The notes beneath the pieces were generated by a model. The model saw only the letters and a list, made by a program, of their open reading frames with translations, did no database searches and was not told the DNA's origin. A program made the translations under genes and the position numbers. 9,605 bases of DNA from Candidatus Fonsibacter sp. GTDB lineage: Bacteria > Pseudomonadota > Alphaproteobacteria > Pelagibacterales > Pelagibacteraceae. The stretch covers positions 1-9,605 of the forward strand of contig SHWR01000040.1 in NCBI GenBank assembly GCA_009693745.1. The letters run 5' to 3'. Below are positions 1 through 7,151 of this stretch, in pieces. The first letter of the stretch is position 1. Each line of letters begins with the position of its first letter.

Positions 1-1501
1 ATAAATTTAATTCTTTAAAAGTCTCGATCTTTTCTAAAATATTTATCAAAACATTCTTTAATTCTTCTAAATTTTTATTATTAAAATTAATTAATGAAAA
101 TTTTTGAGATTGATTTTTTAAAATTTGTACATTATTTAAAAAAAGATACATCAAAGAAAATTCTTTTAGTTCGAAAGATGAATACCTTGTAATTTTTCTT
201 GTGAGCTCTTTAGTCTTATTTAGTGGTTTAACATTTCTGACTTTTCTATTTGAGAATTGTTCAAAAATTTTATTTTTAAAAAAACTTATATAATGTTTTT
301 TGACGGTTAGATCTTGAATTAATGGACACAAATCCATTAATTTTTTTTCAAATCCGGCTCTTTCTTCTGGTTGCGTTGATTTTAAATCTTGTAAATTATT
401 TTCAAAAATAAAATTACCAATATCAATTTTTTGATCTATCAAGTTCTCAAAATTATTTCTTCCATTCTTCCTTACAAAAGAATCTGGGTCGAAACCATTA
501 GGTAAAATTAAAAATGATAACGAGTAATTTGGCTTCATATAAGAAATTAATTTTTCAGAAATTTTTTGAGCTGCATTCTGTCCACTTCTATCGCCATCAA
601 AACAAACTATAGGATCATTAAAATAACGCCATATTAAATTTAAATGGAATTCAGTCATTGCTGTACCAAGTGTTGCAACTACATTTTTAAAACCAGCCTG
701 ATAAAGACTAATCGCATCCATGTACCCCTCAACAATAAAAATAATTCCGCTTTGTTTATTCTCAGTCTTGGCGTTATTTAAATTATATAAATTAAAACCT
801 TTTTTAAAAAATTCAGTTTCTGGAGAATTAATATATTTTGCTAAATAATTTTGACTTAAAGCTCTTCCACCAAATCCAATAACTATGTTGTTGTAATCAA
901 AAATTGGAAAAATTAGTCTATTTTTAAATCGATCAATAAGTTTATTGTTTTTTTCATCATGGAAAAATACTCCGCTATCGATAAGTTCTTTTTGATTAAA
1001 ATTACCAAACAACGAAACATTCAAACCGTATTCTCCAGAATATCCTATTTTGAATGTAGATAATATTTCTTGGGTCAACCCTCTGCCAAGAGCATATTTT
1101 TTAACATTTTCATTCTCAAAAAAGTTTTTTTGATAGTATTGCAAAGCAATAGTTAATATTTCATCGTATTTTTTTCTTTTATTTTCTACTTCAATATTTT
1201 CCTTGGTAAATTTAAATACAGGCATTCCAGCTTTAGCGGCTAACTTTCTTACAGCATCACCAAAATTTAATTTCTCAATCTTAACTAAAAAATCAAAAAT
1301 ATTTCCGTGCTCACCTGTACTAAAGCAATGATAAAATCCCTTTTCGTCATTAATGGTAAATGATGGGGTTTTTTCTTTAGAAAACGGAGATAGACCAACA
1401 AATTCTCTCCCTCTTCTTTTTAATTGAATCGTAGCTCCGACTATATCAGAAACTTTTATTCTTTGTTTTATCTCTTCTAAATACTCTTTTGGAAATTTCA
1501 T
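1..1501 (-). CDS. dnaG: DNA primase DnaG, C-terminus missing at window edge
   Basis: Synthesises the short RNA primers that start Okazaki fragments and leading strands at the replication fork, working with the DnaB helicase. I translated 500 codons from the ATG at 1501 without meeting a stop; the frame is still open at base 1. Visible in order: the N-terminal zinc-ribbon region (about residues 28-70, with EKTPSF and FYHCF); the basic RNA-polymerase motif DRFKNRLIFPI (210-220) followed by GFGGRAL; and the TOPRIM core with IVEGYMDA (catalytic E258) and FDGDRSG (D302, D304), matching E265, D309 and D311 of E. coli. E. coli DnaG has 581 residues, so roughly the last 80, the helicase-binding part, lie outside the window. 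Oddity: three of the four zinc ligands are replaced (S38, S41 and T62; only C59 remains). The start overlaps the stop of the upstream GatB/YqeY-domain gene as ATGA, which suggests translational coupling. Identification is secure. Confidence 0.97.
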   Translation of the reverse strand, partial: MKFPKEYLEEIKQRIKVSDIVGATIQLKRRGREFVGLSPFSKEKTPSFTINDEKGFYHCFSTGEHGNIFDFLVKIEKLNFGDAVRKLAAKAGMPVFKFTKENIEVENKRKKYDEILTIALQYYQKNFFENENVKKYALGRGLTQEILSTFKIGYSGEYGLNVSLFGNFNQKELIDSGVFFHDEKNNKLIDRFKNRLIFPIFDYNNIVIGFGGRALSQNYLAKYINSPETEFFKKGFNLYNLNNAKTENKQSGIIFIVEGYMDAISLYQAGFKNVVATLGTAMTEFHLNLIWRYFNDPIVCFDGDRSGQNAAQKISEKLISYMKPNYSLSFLILPNGFDPDSFVRKNGRNNFENLIDQKIDIGNFIFENNLQDLKSTQPEERAGFEKKLMDLCPLIQDLTVKKHYISFFKNKIFEQFSNRKVRNVKPLNKTKELTRKITRYSSFELKEFSLMYLFLNNVQILKNQSQKFSLINFNNKNLEELKNVLINILEKIETFKELNL

Positions 1502-1962
1502 TTACTTAATAATTCTTTTAATAATGCTCCTGCTTTAGAAAAATCTATACTTCCAGAATATTTTGACTTTAGATTTGCCATTGCTTTTCCCATGTCTTTA
1601 ATTGAAGTTGCTCCTGAAAATTTTATTGCACCCTCACAAGCTTTTTTAGTTTCGTTATCATCTAGTTGCTTGGGAAGAAACTCTTGAATAATATTTATTT
1701 CCTTATTTTCCTTTTCAGCCAAATCATTTCTTAAAGCTTTTTTATAAATCTCTAATGACTCCCTTCTTTGTTTTAACATTTTATTAAGAACCACAATTAC
1801 ATCTTCATCTTTGATTGAAGTATCTTTCACCCCAACTCCTCTTTTTTCAATTTCTTTATCTTTCAATGCAGAAATAATGAGTCTTAGAGTAAGAAGCTTA
1901 TCTTTGTCTTGTTTAAGGGCCGATTCTTTCAATTGAGTATTTATCTTATCTAATAAATTCAT
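1498..1962 (-). CDS. yqeY: GatB/YqeY-domain protein
   Basis: A 154-residue protein of the YqeY family, which shares its helical domain with the tail of GatB, the tRNA-binding subunit of the Glu-tRNA(Gln)/Asp-tRNA(Asn) amidotransferase. The stand-alone protein has no firmly proven role; a tRNA-related or amidation-related function is inferred from the shared domain. Visible hallmarks are an N-terminal helix with TLRLIISALKDKEI (residues about 26-39), a charged central region with LNKMLKQRRESLEIY, and the C-terminal MGKAMANLKSKYSGSIDF segment. Length is normal for the family (E. coli YqeY has 147 residues). The protein is rich in Lys and Glu, and no signal peptide or membrane segment is seen. 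It is the first gene of a unit with dnaG, whose ATG overlaps its TGA at 1498-1501. This is reminiscent of the E. coli rpsU-dnaG-rpoD operon with a different first gene. No good Shine-Dalgarno sequence precedes the ATG; a purine patch (AGAG) lies rather far upstream. Confidence 0.93.
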   Translation of the reverse strand: MNLLDKINTQLKESALKQDKDKLLTLRLIISALKDKEIEKRGVGVKDTSIKDEDVIVVLNKMLKQRRESLEIYKKALRNDLAEKENKEINIIQEFLPKQLDDNETKKACEGAIKFSGATSIKDMGKAMANLKSKYSGSIDFSKAGALLKELLSK

Positions 1963-2015
1963 AAGTTTTAAATTACTCTAAATAATCTAATTGCTCAAAA
2001 GAAAATATTACCAAC

Positions 2016-2042
2016 TTGACTGGTGATTAACTTTTTCATAAT
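2016..2042 (+). promoter_or_regulatory. Candidate sigma-70-type promoter for carAB
   Basis: TTGACT at 2016-2021 matches the -35 consensus TTGACA at five of six bases and overlaps the CTTGAC form seen in alphaproteobacterial promoters. CATAAT at 2037-2042 matches TATAAT at five of six. The spacer is only 15 bases, shorter than the usual 16-18, which lowers confidence. Transcription would begin near 2049, placing the hairpin at 2050-2072 at the very 5' end of the carAB mRNA. This is predicted from the sequence alone. Confidence 0.4.
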
Positions 2043-2049
2043 GTTCACC

Positions 2050-2072
2050 AACTTTTAAATAACTTAAAAGTT
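2050..2072 (+). repeat. Inverted repeat / hairpin upstream of carA
   Basis: AACTTTTAA (2050-2058) and TTAAAAGTT (2064-2072) are perfect reverse complements separated by a 5-base loop, giving a 9-bp stem. Only two of its pairs are G-C. Its right arm runs into a short T tract (2071-2075), so it superficially resembles a small intrinsic terminator or attenuator, but the stem would be weak. It ends 14-20 bases before the candidate carA start codons, so it could also influence ribosome access or mRNA stability. Such repeats arise easily by chance in A+T-rich DNA. Confidence 0.4.
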
Positions 2073-2085
2073 TTTAACTCATGGG

Positions 2086-3285
2086 TTGTATTTGTCTAAA
2101 GAAACTAATTTAGAAAATAAATACAAAATAAAAAATTCTATTAATCCTAATGCTATTTTAGTTCTTGAAGATGGAGAGCAATTCCATGGATTTGGAATTG
2201 GTGCTTACGGAATTTCTTCTGGGGAAATATGTTTTAATACCTCAATTACCGGTTATCAGGAAATACTAACTGACCCTTCTTACTCTGGACAAATTATAAA
2301 TTTTACTTTCCCTCATATCGGTAACGTAGGTGCTAACAATGAAGATTTAGAAGGCGATAAAGCTTGGGTTAAAGGCGCAATATTCAGTGCTGAAGTATCT
2401 CATTCATCTAATTACAGAGCTTTAGAAAATTTAGATCAATGGTTAAAAAAAAATAATATTACTGCAATTTATGGAATTGATACTAGAAAACTTACCTTAA
2501 AAATAAGAAAGTTTGGACCAAAAAAAGCGACTATAGCTTTTAGAGAAGATGATAAACATAATGTCAAAGAATTATTAGATATTACCAAAAAATTACCGAG
2601 CTTAGAAAACTCAGATCTCACTAGGCAGGTTACTTGTAAAAAATCATATCAATGGATTGGCAATAAACTATGGAATGCAAAAGGATATGAGGTTCAAAAA
2701 AATAATAAATATAATATTGTTGCAATTGATTACGGTATTAAAACTAATATTTTAAGAAATTTCTCTGAACTAGGATGTAAAGTAACTGTTGTTCCTTCAA
2801 TAACTACTGCTGAGAATATACTTGCTTTAAAACCAGATGGTGTTTTTTTATCAAATGGGCCTGGAGATCCAGATCTTACTGGAAAATATGCAATTAAAAT
2901 AATTCAAGAAATAATATCCTCAAATATCCCTGTATTTGGAATATGTTTAGGGCATCAATTGCTAGCTTTAAGTCTTGGTGCAAAAACAAAAAGAATGCAT
3001 CAGGGGCACAGAGGTGCGAACCATCCTATAAAAAATTTAACAAATAATAAAGTAGAAATTACAAGTCAAAATCATGGGTTTGAAGTTACAAAAGATAGTT
3101 TACCTAAAGATGTTGAAGTTACTCACGTGTCCCTTTTTGATGCTTCTATTGAAGGTATAAAATCAAAAATCAAACCTGTATTTTCTGTGCAATATCATCC
3201 GGAAGCATCTCCTGGTCCACATGATAGCAATTATCTTTTTAAAGATTTTATAAATTTAATAGAAAAAAATAAAACTAATGCCTAA
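2086..3285 (+). CDS. carA: Carbamoyl-phosphate synthetase small (glutaminase) subunit
   Basis: Hydrolyses glutamine and channels the ammonia to CarB for carbamoyl phosphate synthesis, feeding arginine and pyrimidine pathways in the cytoplasm. The N-terminal small-chain domain starts at about residue 23 (LVLEDGEQFHG) and includes NTSITGYQEILTDPSYS and FPHIGNVG. The class I glutamine amidotransferase domain begins near residue 211 (IVAIDYG), with SNGPGDP (256-262), the nucleophile Cys287 in FGICLGHQ, and His371/Glu373 in YHPEASPG. The catalytic triad is therefore complete. Length is 399 residues, slightly over the E. coli form (382), because about 20 residues precede the usual N-terminus. The start is uncertain: an in-frame stop at 2065-2067 bounds it, no in-frame ATG occurs before the conserved domain, and the usable candidates are TTG at 2086 or TTG at 2092, neither with a clear Shine-Dalgarno. 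An ATG at 2081 lies in another frame. The 3' end overlaps carB by 8 bases. Confidence 0.96.
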   Translation: MYLSKETNLENKYKIKNSINPNAILVLEDGEQFHGFGIGAYGISSGEICFNTSITGYQEILTDPSYSGQIINFTFPHIGNVGANNEDLEGDKAWVKGAIFSAEVSHSSNYRALENLDQWLKKNNITAIYGIDTRKLTLKIRKFGPKKATIAFREDDKHNVKELLDITKKLPSLENSDLTRQVTCKKSYQWIGNKLWNAKGYEVQKNNKYNIVAIDYGIKTNILRNFSELGCKVTVVPSITTAENILALKPDGVFLSNGPGDPDLTGKYAIKIIQEIISSNIPVFGICLGHQLLALSLGAKTKRMHQGHRGANHPIKNLTNNKVEITSQNHGFEVTKDSLPKDVEVTHVSLFDASIEGIKSKIKPVFSVQYHPEASPGPHDSNYLFKDFINLIEKNKTNA

Positions 3286-6200
3286 AAGAAAAGATATAAA
3301 ATCAATTTTAGTTATTGGAGCTGGACCAATTATTATTGGTCAAGCATGCGAATTTGATTATTCAGGAACTCAAGCATGCAAAGCACTAAGGTCTGACGGT
3401 TATAAAATTATTTTAATCAACTCAAATCCAGCAACTATTATGACTGACCCTGATGTTGCGGATAAAACCTATATCGAACCTATTACTACTGAAATTATAG
3501 AAGAAATAATCAAAAAAGAAAAACCTGATGCGATATTACCAACTATGGGTGGTCAAACTGCGCTTAATGCCGCTATGGCGCTTAAGAAAGATGGGATTTT
3601 AAAAAAATATAATATTGAATTGATAGGTGCAAATTCTGAAGCCATAGAGAACGCTGAAGATAGAGAAAAATTTAAAAAAAATATGATTGATATCGGTCTT
3701 GATTGTGCAAAGTCTATAATTTGCAGATCAATTGAAGATGCAAAAAAAAGTTTAAAATTAATTGGGCTACCAGCAATTATTAGGCCTTCTTTTACTCTTG
3801 GAGGATCTGGGGGTGGAATTGCTTATAGCGAAGAAGAATATTTAAAAATCATAGCGAATGGTCTTGATCTTTCTCCAATAAAAGAAGTTTTAATAGAAGA
3901 GTCTTTATTAGGATGGAAAGAATTTGAAATGGAAGTAGTAAGAGACAAAAATGATAACTGTATAATTATTTGCTCAATTGAAAACGTAGATCCAATGGGA
4001 ATTCATACTGGAGACTCTATTACTGTAGCTCCAGCCTTAACTTTAACTGATAAAGAATATCAGATCATGAGAGATGCTTCCTTTAAATGTATTAGAAAAA
4101 TTGGAGTTGAAACAGGAGGTTCTAACGTTCAATTCGCAGTCAACCCAAAAAATGGAAGAATGATTATTATAGAAATGAATCCAAGGGTTTCTAGATCCTC
4201 TGCGCTAGCTTCAAAAGCAACTGGATTTCCAATAGCAAAGGTGGCTGCAAAACTTGCCGTTGGTTATACTTTGGATGAATTAAAGAATGAAATTACAGGT
4301 ACTACCCCCGCCTCATTCGAACCAACTATTGATTACGTGGTAACTAAAATTCCAAGATTTGCATTTGAAAAATTTAAAAATACTGAAGCAATACTTGGTA
4401 CAGCAATGAAATCTGTTGGCGAAGTAATGTCTATCGGAGGAAATTTCAAAGAGTCCGTTCAAAAAGCATTGTGCTCATTAGAAATTGGACTTGATGGTTT
4501 TGATCAAAATGAAGAAATAAATATGCAAGATTTAAAGAAGAAACTTATAGAAAGAACTCCTCAAAAAATACTTTATGTAGCCGAAGCTTTTAGAAGAAAT
4601 CTAAAATTAGATGAAATTTATGAAATGACAAAAATTGATAAATGGTTTTTAGAACAAATTCAGGAGTTAGTTATTGTAGAAAAACAAATTGAAGATGAAG
4701 ATGTTTTAAATAACAAAGACAAACTCCAATATATTAAATCAATAGGATTTTCAGATAAAAAAATTGCAAAAATTCTAAAAATAAAAAGTAATGAAGTAAG
4801 ATCTGCTAGAAATAAATTTAAAATTCATCCTATATATAAAAAGATAGATACATGCGCTGGAGAATTTGAATCTAAAACCCCTTATATGTACTCCACTTAT
4901 GGAAGTAGCGATCTTAGTTCATGCGAGTCTGAGCCAACAAATAAAAAGAAGGTTATTATTTTAGGTAGCGGCCCAAATAGAATAGGACAAGGAGTAGAGT
5001 TTGACTATTGCTGCTGCCAAGCAAGTTATGCATTAAAAGAAATTAATTATGAGACTATTATGATTAATTGTAATCCTGAAACAGTCTCAACCGATTATGA
5101 TACAAGTGACAGATTGTACTTTGAGCCTTTAACTGAAGAGCACGTAATTGAAATTATTAATAAAGAAAAGAACAATGGTTCTCTTGTTGGTGTCATAGTT
5201 CAATTTGGAGGTCAAACTCCATTAAAACTTGCAAAATTTATTCATGAAAATAATATTCCAATTTTAGGGACTCAACTTGAATCTATTGATCTTGCTGAAG
5301 ATAGAGAAAAATTTAAAAATTTTGTAATAAGTGAAAATCTTTTACAAGCAGAAAGTGGACTTGCAAGATCTGAAATTGAGGCACTTGAAATTGCAAAAAA
5401 AATAGATTTTCCAATCGTAATAAGACCTTCTTATGTCTTAGGTGGAAGAGCTATGGAAATTGTATATGATGAAGATCATCTAAAAAAATATATAAAAGAA
5501 GCAGTTAAAGTCTCAGGTAACGATCCAGTTTTAATTGATAAATTCATTAATGATGCGATTGAAGTTGATGTTGATGCTATTTGCGATGGTAAAGATGTTT
5601 TTATTGCAGGTATAATGGAACATATTGAAGAGGCTGGAATTCACTCTGGAGATTCCGCATGTTGTATTCCTCCTTATTCTCTTAAAGAAAATATTATTGA
5701 TGAAATATCAAAACAAACAAAGAAAATTGCCTTTAGTTTAAAAGTATTAGGACTTTTAAATATTCAATTTGCCGTTAAGGGCGATCAGGTTTATGTTTTA
5801 GAAGTAAATCCTAGAGCTAGTAGAACTGTACCTTTTGTAGCTAAATCTATTGGAATACCAGTCGCAAAGATTGCAACAAAAGTAATGATGGGTTTAAAAT
5901 TAAAAGATCTAAATTTAAATAAAAAAAATCATAAATTATTTTCTGTTAAAGAAGCTGTATTTCCTTTTAACAAGTTTCCAAACGTAGATACTTTGTTAGG
6001 ACCGGAAATGAAATCAACAGGGGAAGTTATGGGAATTGATAAATCATTTGGCCTTGCATTTGCAAAAAGTCAATTTGCGACCGGAAATAAAATTCCAAAA
6101 TCTGGCATCGCTTTTTTATCTGTAAAAAAAGATGATAGAAAATATATCTTAAAAATTGCACAAGAACTTACAAGCCTTGGATTTGACATTCTCGGTACGT

Positions 6201-6493
6201 CAGGAACTTCTACTTTCTTAAATTCCTCAGGAATAAATTGTAGAAAAATAAATAAAGTTATGGAAGGAAAACCTCATATTGAAGACTATCTTAATGAAAA
6301 AAAAATTTCTTTAGTTATAAATACATCTCAAGGAAAACAATCTATAAAAGACTCTTTCTCTCTAAGAAGAGCTGCCCTTACAAGCGGTACTCCTTATTAC
6401 ACAACTATTGCTGGAGCTAATGCAATAACTGAGGCTATTAAATCTTTAAAAAATTCTAAATTTGAAGTTCTTGCTTTGCAGGATATAAATTAA
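3278..6493 (+). CDS. carB: Carbamoyl-phosphate synthetase large subunit
   Basis: Makes carbamoyl phosphate from bicarbonate, CarA-derived ammonia and two ATP. At 1071 residues it is almost the same length as E. coli CarB (1073). Two homologous ATP-grasp halves are visible. The first (about 1-400) begins with the GAGPIIIGQACEFDYSG loop and has metal-binding Q285, E299 and N301 in the same positions as E. coli. The second (about 555-935) begins with GSGPNRIGQGVEFDY and has the equivalent Q830, E842 and N844. A helical oligomerisation segment lies between them, and a C-terminal MGS-like regulatory domain follows (about 938-1071). In the latter TSGTS, NKV and INTS correspond to E. coli residues that bind UMP and ornithine, so allosteric control is probably retained; that is inference. 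The ATG at 3278 overlaps the end of carA, implying coupled translation. The stop TAA lies inside a TTAA shared with the convergent oxygenase gene, leaving no room for a separate terminator. Confidence 0.98.
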   Translation: MPKRKDIKSILVIGAGPIIIGQACEFDYSGTQACKALRSDGYKIILINSNPATIMTDPDVADKTYIEPITTEIIEEIIKKEKPDAILPTMGGQTALNAAMALKKDGILKKYNIELIGANSEAIENAEDREKFKKNMIDIGLDCAKSIICRSIEDAKKSLKLIGLPAIIRPSFTLGGSGGGIAYSEEEYLKIIANGLDLSPIKEVLIEESLLGWKEFEMEVVRDKNDNCIIICSIENVDPMGIHTGDSITVAPALTLTDKEYQIMRDASFKCIRKIGVETGGSNVQFAVNPKNGRMIIIEMNPRVSRSSALASKATGFPIAKVAAKLAVGYTLDELKNEITGTTPASFEPTIDYVVTKIPRFAFEKFKNTEAILGTAMKSVGEVMSIGGNFKESVQKALCSLEIGLDGFDQNEEINMQDLKKKLIERTPQKILYVAEAFRRNLKLDEIYEMTKIDKWFLEQIQELVIVEKQIEDEDVLNNKDKLQYIKSIGFSDKKIAKILKIKSNEVRSARNKFKIHPIYKKIDTCAGEFESKTPYMYSTYGSSDLSSCESEPTNKKKVIILGSGPNRIGQGVEFDYCCCQASYALKEINYETIMINCNPETVSTDYDTSDRLYFEPLTEEHVIEIINKEKNNGSLVGVIVQFGGQTPLKLAKFIHENNIPILGTQLESIDLAEDREKFKNFVISENLLQAESGLARSEIEALEIAKKIDFPIVIRPSYVLGGRAMEIVYDEDHLKKYIKEAVKVSGNDPVLIDKFINDAIEVDVDAICDGKDVFIAGIMEHIEEAGIHSGDSACCIPPYSLKENIIDEISKQTKKIAFSLKVLGLLNIQFAVKGDQVYVLEVNPRASRTVPFVAKSIGIPVAKIATKVMMGLKLKDLNLNKKNHKLFSVKEAVFPFNKFPNVDTLLGPEMKSTGEVMGIDKSFGLAFAKSQFATGNKIPKSGIAFLSVKKDDRKYILKIAQELTSLGFDILGTSGTSTFLNSSGINCRKINKVMEGKPHIEDYLNEKKISLVINTSQGKQSIKDSFSLRRAALTSGTPYYTTIAGANAITEAIKSLKNSKFEVLALQDIN

Positions 6494-7146
6494 TTAACTT
6501 TCCAGTCAGTTTGAAAAGTTACATAATTTACTTGAAGGCATCTTCTATCTCTTTTGATCTCTTTTTTCTCTAATCCATGCCAGGTGTCTGGACCGCTTGT
6601 AAAAACATATCCATAATTATTTTTATAAGGAACGGTTTTCACTAATTTTAAATTCTTATCATAAAAATCTGTACCTAATTCTTCAGATTCATAATTATCT
6701 GGATTTGCAAATAACAGACAGGACATTAATTTTTCTTTAATATCACAATGAGGCTTAAGCCAAAAACCAACTCTATCAGCTATAATTTCAACTCGCACAT
6801 AAGCTTTGCTTAAATCTTTTTTAATTTTTGATCCGACATATTTTGCTGTTTCCATTTGGCACAATTCGTCAATAAATTTTTTTAAATGCGGATAGTTTTC
6901 ATGATTATTTTTTGTAACAAATTCTCTTATCTTTCCTGCTTTACCCCCTGCAGGATCCCCAGATCTAAATGTTCCTGCACCACCGTCTACCGCCCTAGTA
7001 CCGTCAAAATCAATGTTAACTTCTGGAACCTTTGCTTCACAAATTTCTCTTATTTGTTCATCTGTTAAGGGTTCTGTTAACTCCCAATGTTCAAATGGAT
7101 AATTAGAATGAGCTGATTTGGTTTGAAATGATTTTAAAAAATTCAT
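6490..7146 (-). CDS. Probable 2OG-Fe(II) oxygenase, substrate unknown
   Basis: A 218-residue cytoplasmic-looking protein with the hallmarks of a 2-oxoglutarate/Fe(II)-dependent oxygenase. The iron triad can be read as His133-x-Asp135 (in LKPHCDIKE) and His190 (in TWHG), with R201 or R202 (in RDRRCLQVNY) in the place of the Arg that binds the 2OG carboxylate. Between them lie the hydrophobic strand MSCLLFAN and the ELGTDFYD element common in this superfamily. The N-terminal part contains a Gly/Ala-rich stretch (about 55-72) that I do not recognise. Such enzymes hydroxylate proteins, sugars, lipids or small molecules, and nothing here identifies the substrate. The gene starts 5 bases after the ELM1-like gene, so the two are probably co-transcribed. 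A purine-rich GAAAGG sits about 14 bases upstream, rather far for a Shine-Dalgarno. Its TAA stop overlaps the carB stop on the other strand. No catalytic residue appears missing. The superfamily call is likely; any narrower name would be guesswork. Confidence 0.78.
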   Translation of the reverse strand: MNFLKSFQTKSAHSNYPFEHWELTEPLTDEQIREICEAKVPEVNIDFDGTRAVDGGAGTFRSGDPAGGKAGKIREFVTKNNHENYPHLKKFIDELCQMETAKYVGSKIKKDLSKAYVRVEIIADRVGFWLKPHCDIKEKLMSCLLFANPDNYESEELGTDFYDKNLKLVKTVPYKNNYGYVFTSGPDTWHGLEKKEIKRDRRCLQVNYVTFQTDWKVN

Positions 7147-7151
7147 TGATA

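Larger units (their letters stand above)
1963..2085. promoter_or_regulatory. Divergent intergenic region between the yqeY-dnaG unit and carAB
   Basis: At 123 bases this is the longest non-coding stretch in the window, and it must carry the start signals for both divergent units. On the plus strand it holds a plausible promoter (2016-2042) and an A/T hairpin (2050-2072). An 8-base word, ACCAACTT, occurs twice in the same direction (2010-2017 and 2047-2054). TGGTGA (2021-2026) is the reverse complement of TCACCA (2045-2050). On the minus strand I found no convincing promoter for the yqeY-like gene; TTGAGC near 1990 with a 17-base spacer to TAATTT is the best but matches poorly. No tRNA, no obvious riboswitch core and no credible protein-coding ORF is seen. 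Confidence 0.6.

Noticed and set aside
2081..2113. Ten-codon ORF starting ATG at the carA 5' end as a leader peptide gene
   Set aside because: Too short, no ribosome binding site, no run of Arg or other regulatory codons; kept only as part of the carA start question.
4830..4960. Possible insertion or frameshift in the linker between the two halves of CarB
   Set aside because: The frame is continuous, total length is within two residues of E. coli CarB, and the linker of the family varies naturally.
6496..6520. Possible terminator stem AACTTT...AAAGTT at the end of carB/oxygenase
   Set aside because: Only 6 bp, A/T-rich, inside the oxygenase coding sequence, and not followed by a T tract on either strand.
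6947..6966. Cluster of restriction sites (CCTGCAGG, GGATCC, AGATCT) resembling a cloning polylinker
   Set aside because: The bases encode, in the correct frame, the Gly-rich stretch of the oxygenase (residues about 60-71), and flanking sequence is continuous coding DNA; a vector join would break the frame or composition.
6886..7068. A 60-codon plus-strand open frame
   Set aside because: It lies fully antisense within the oxygenase gene, whose protein has clear motifs; the plus-strand translation has no family features and no start signals.
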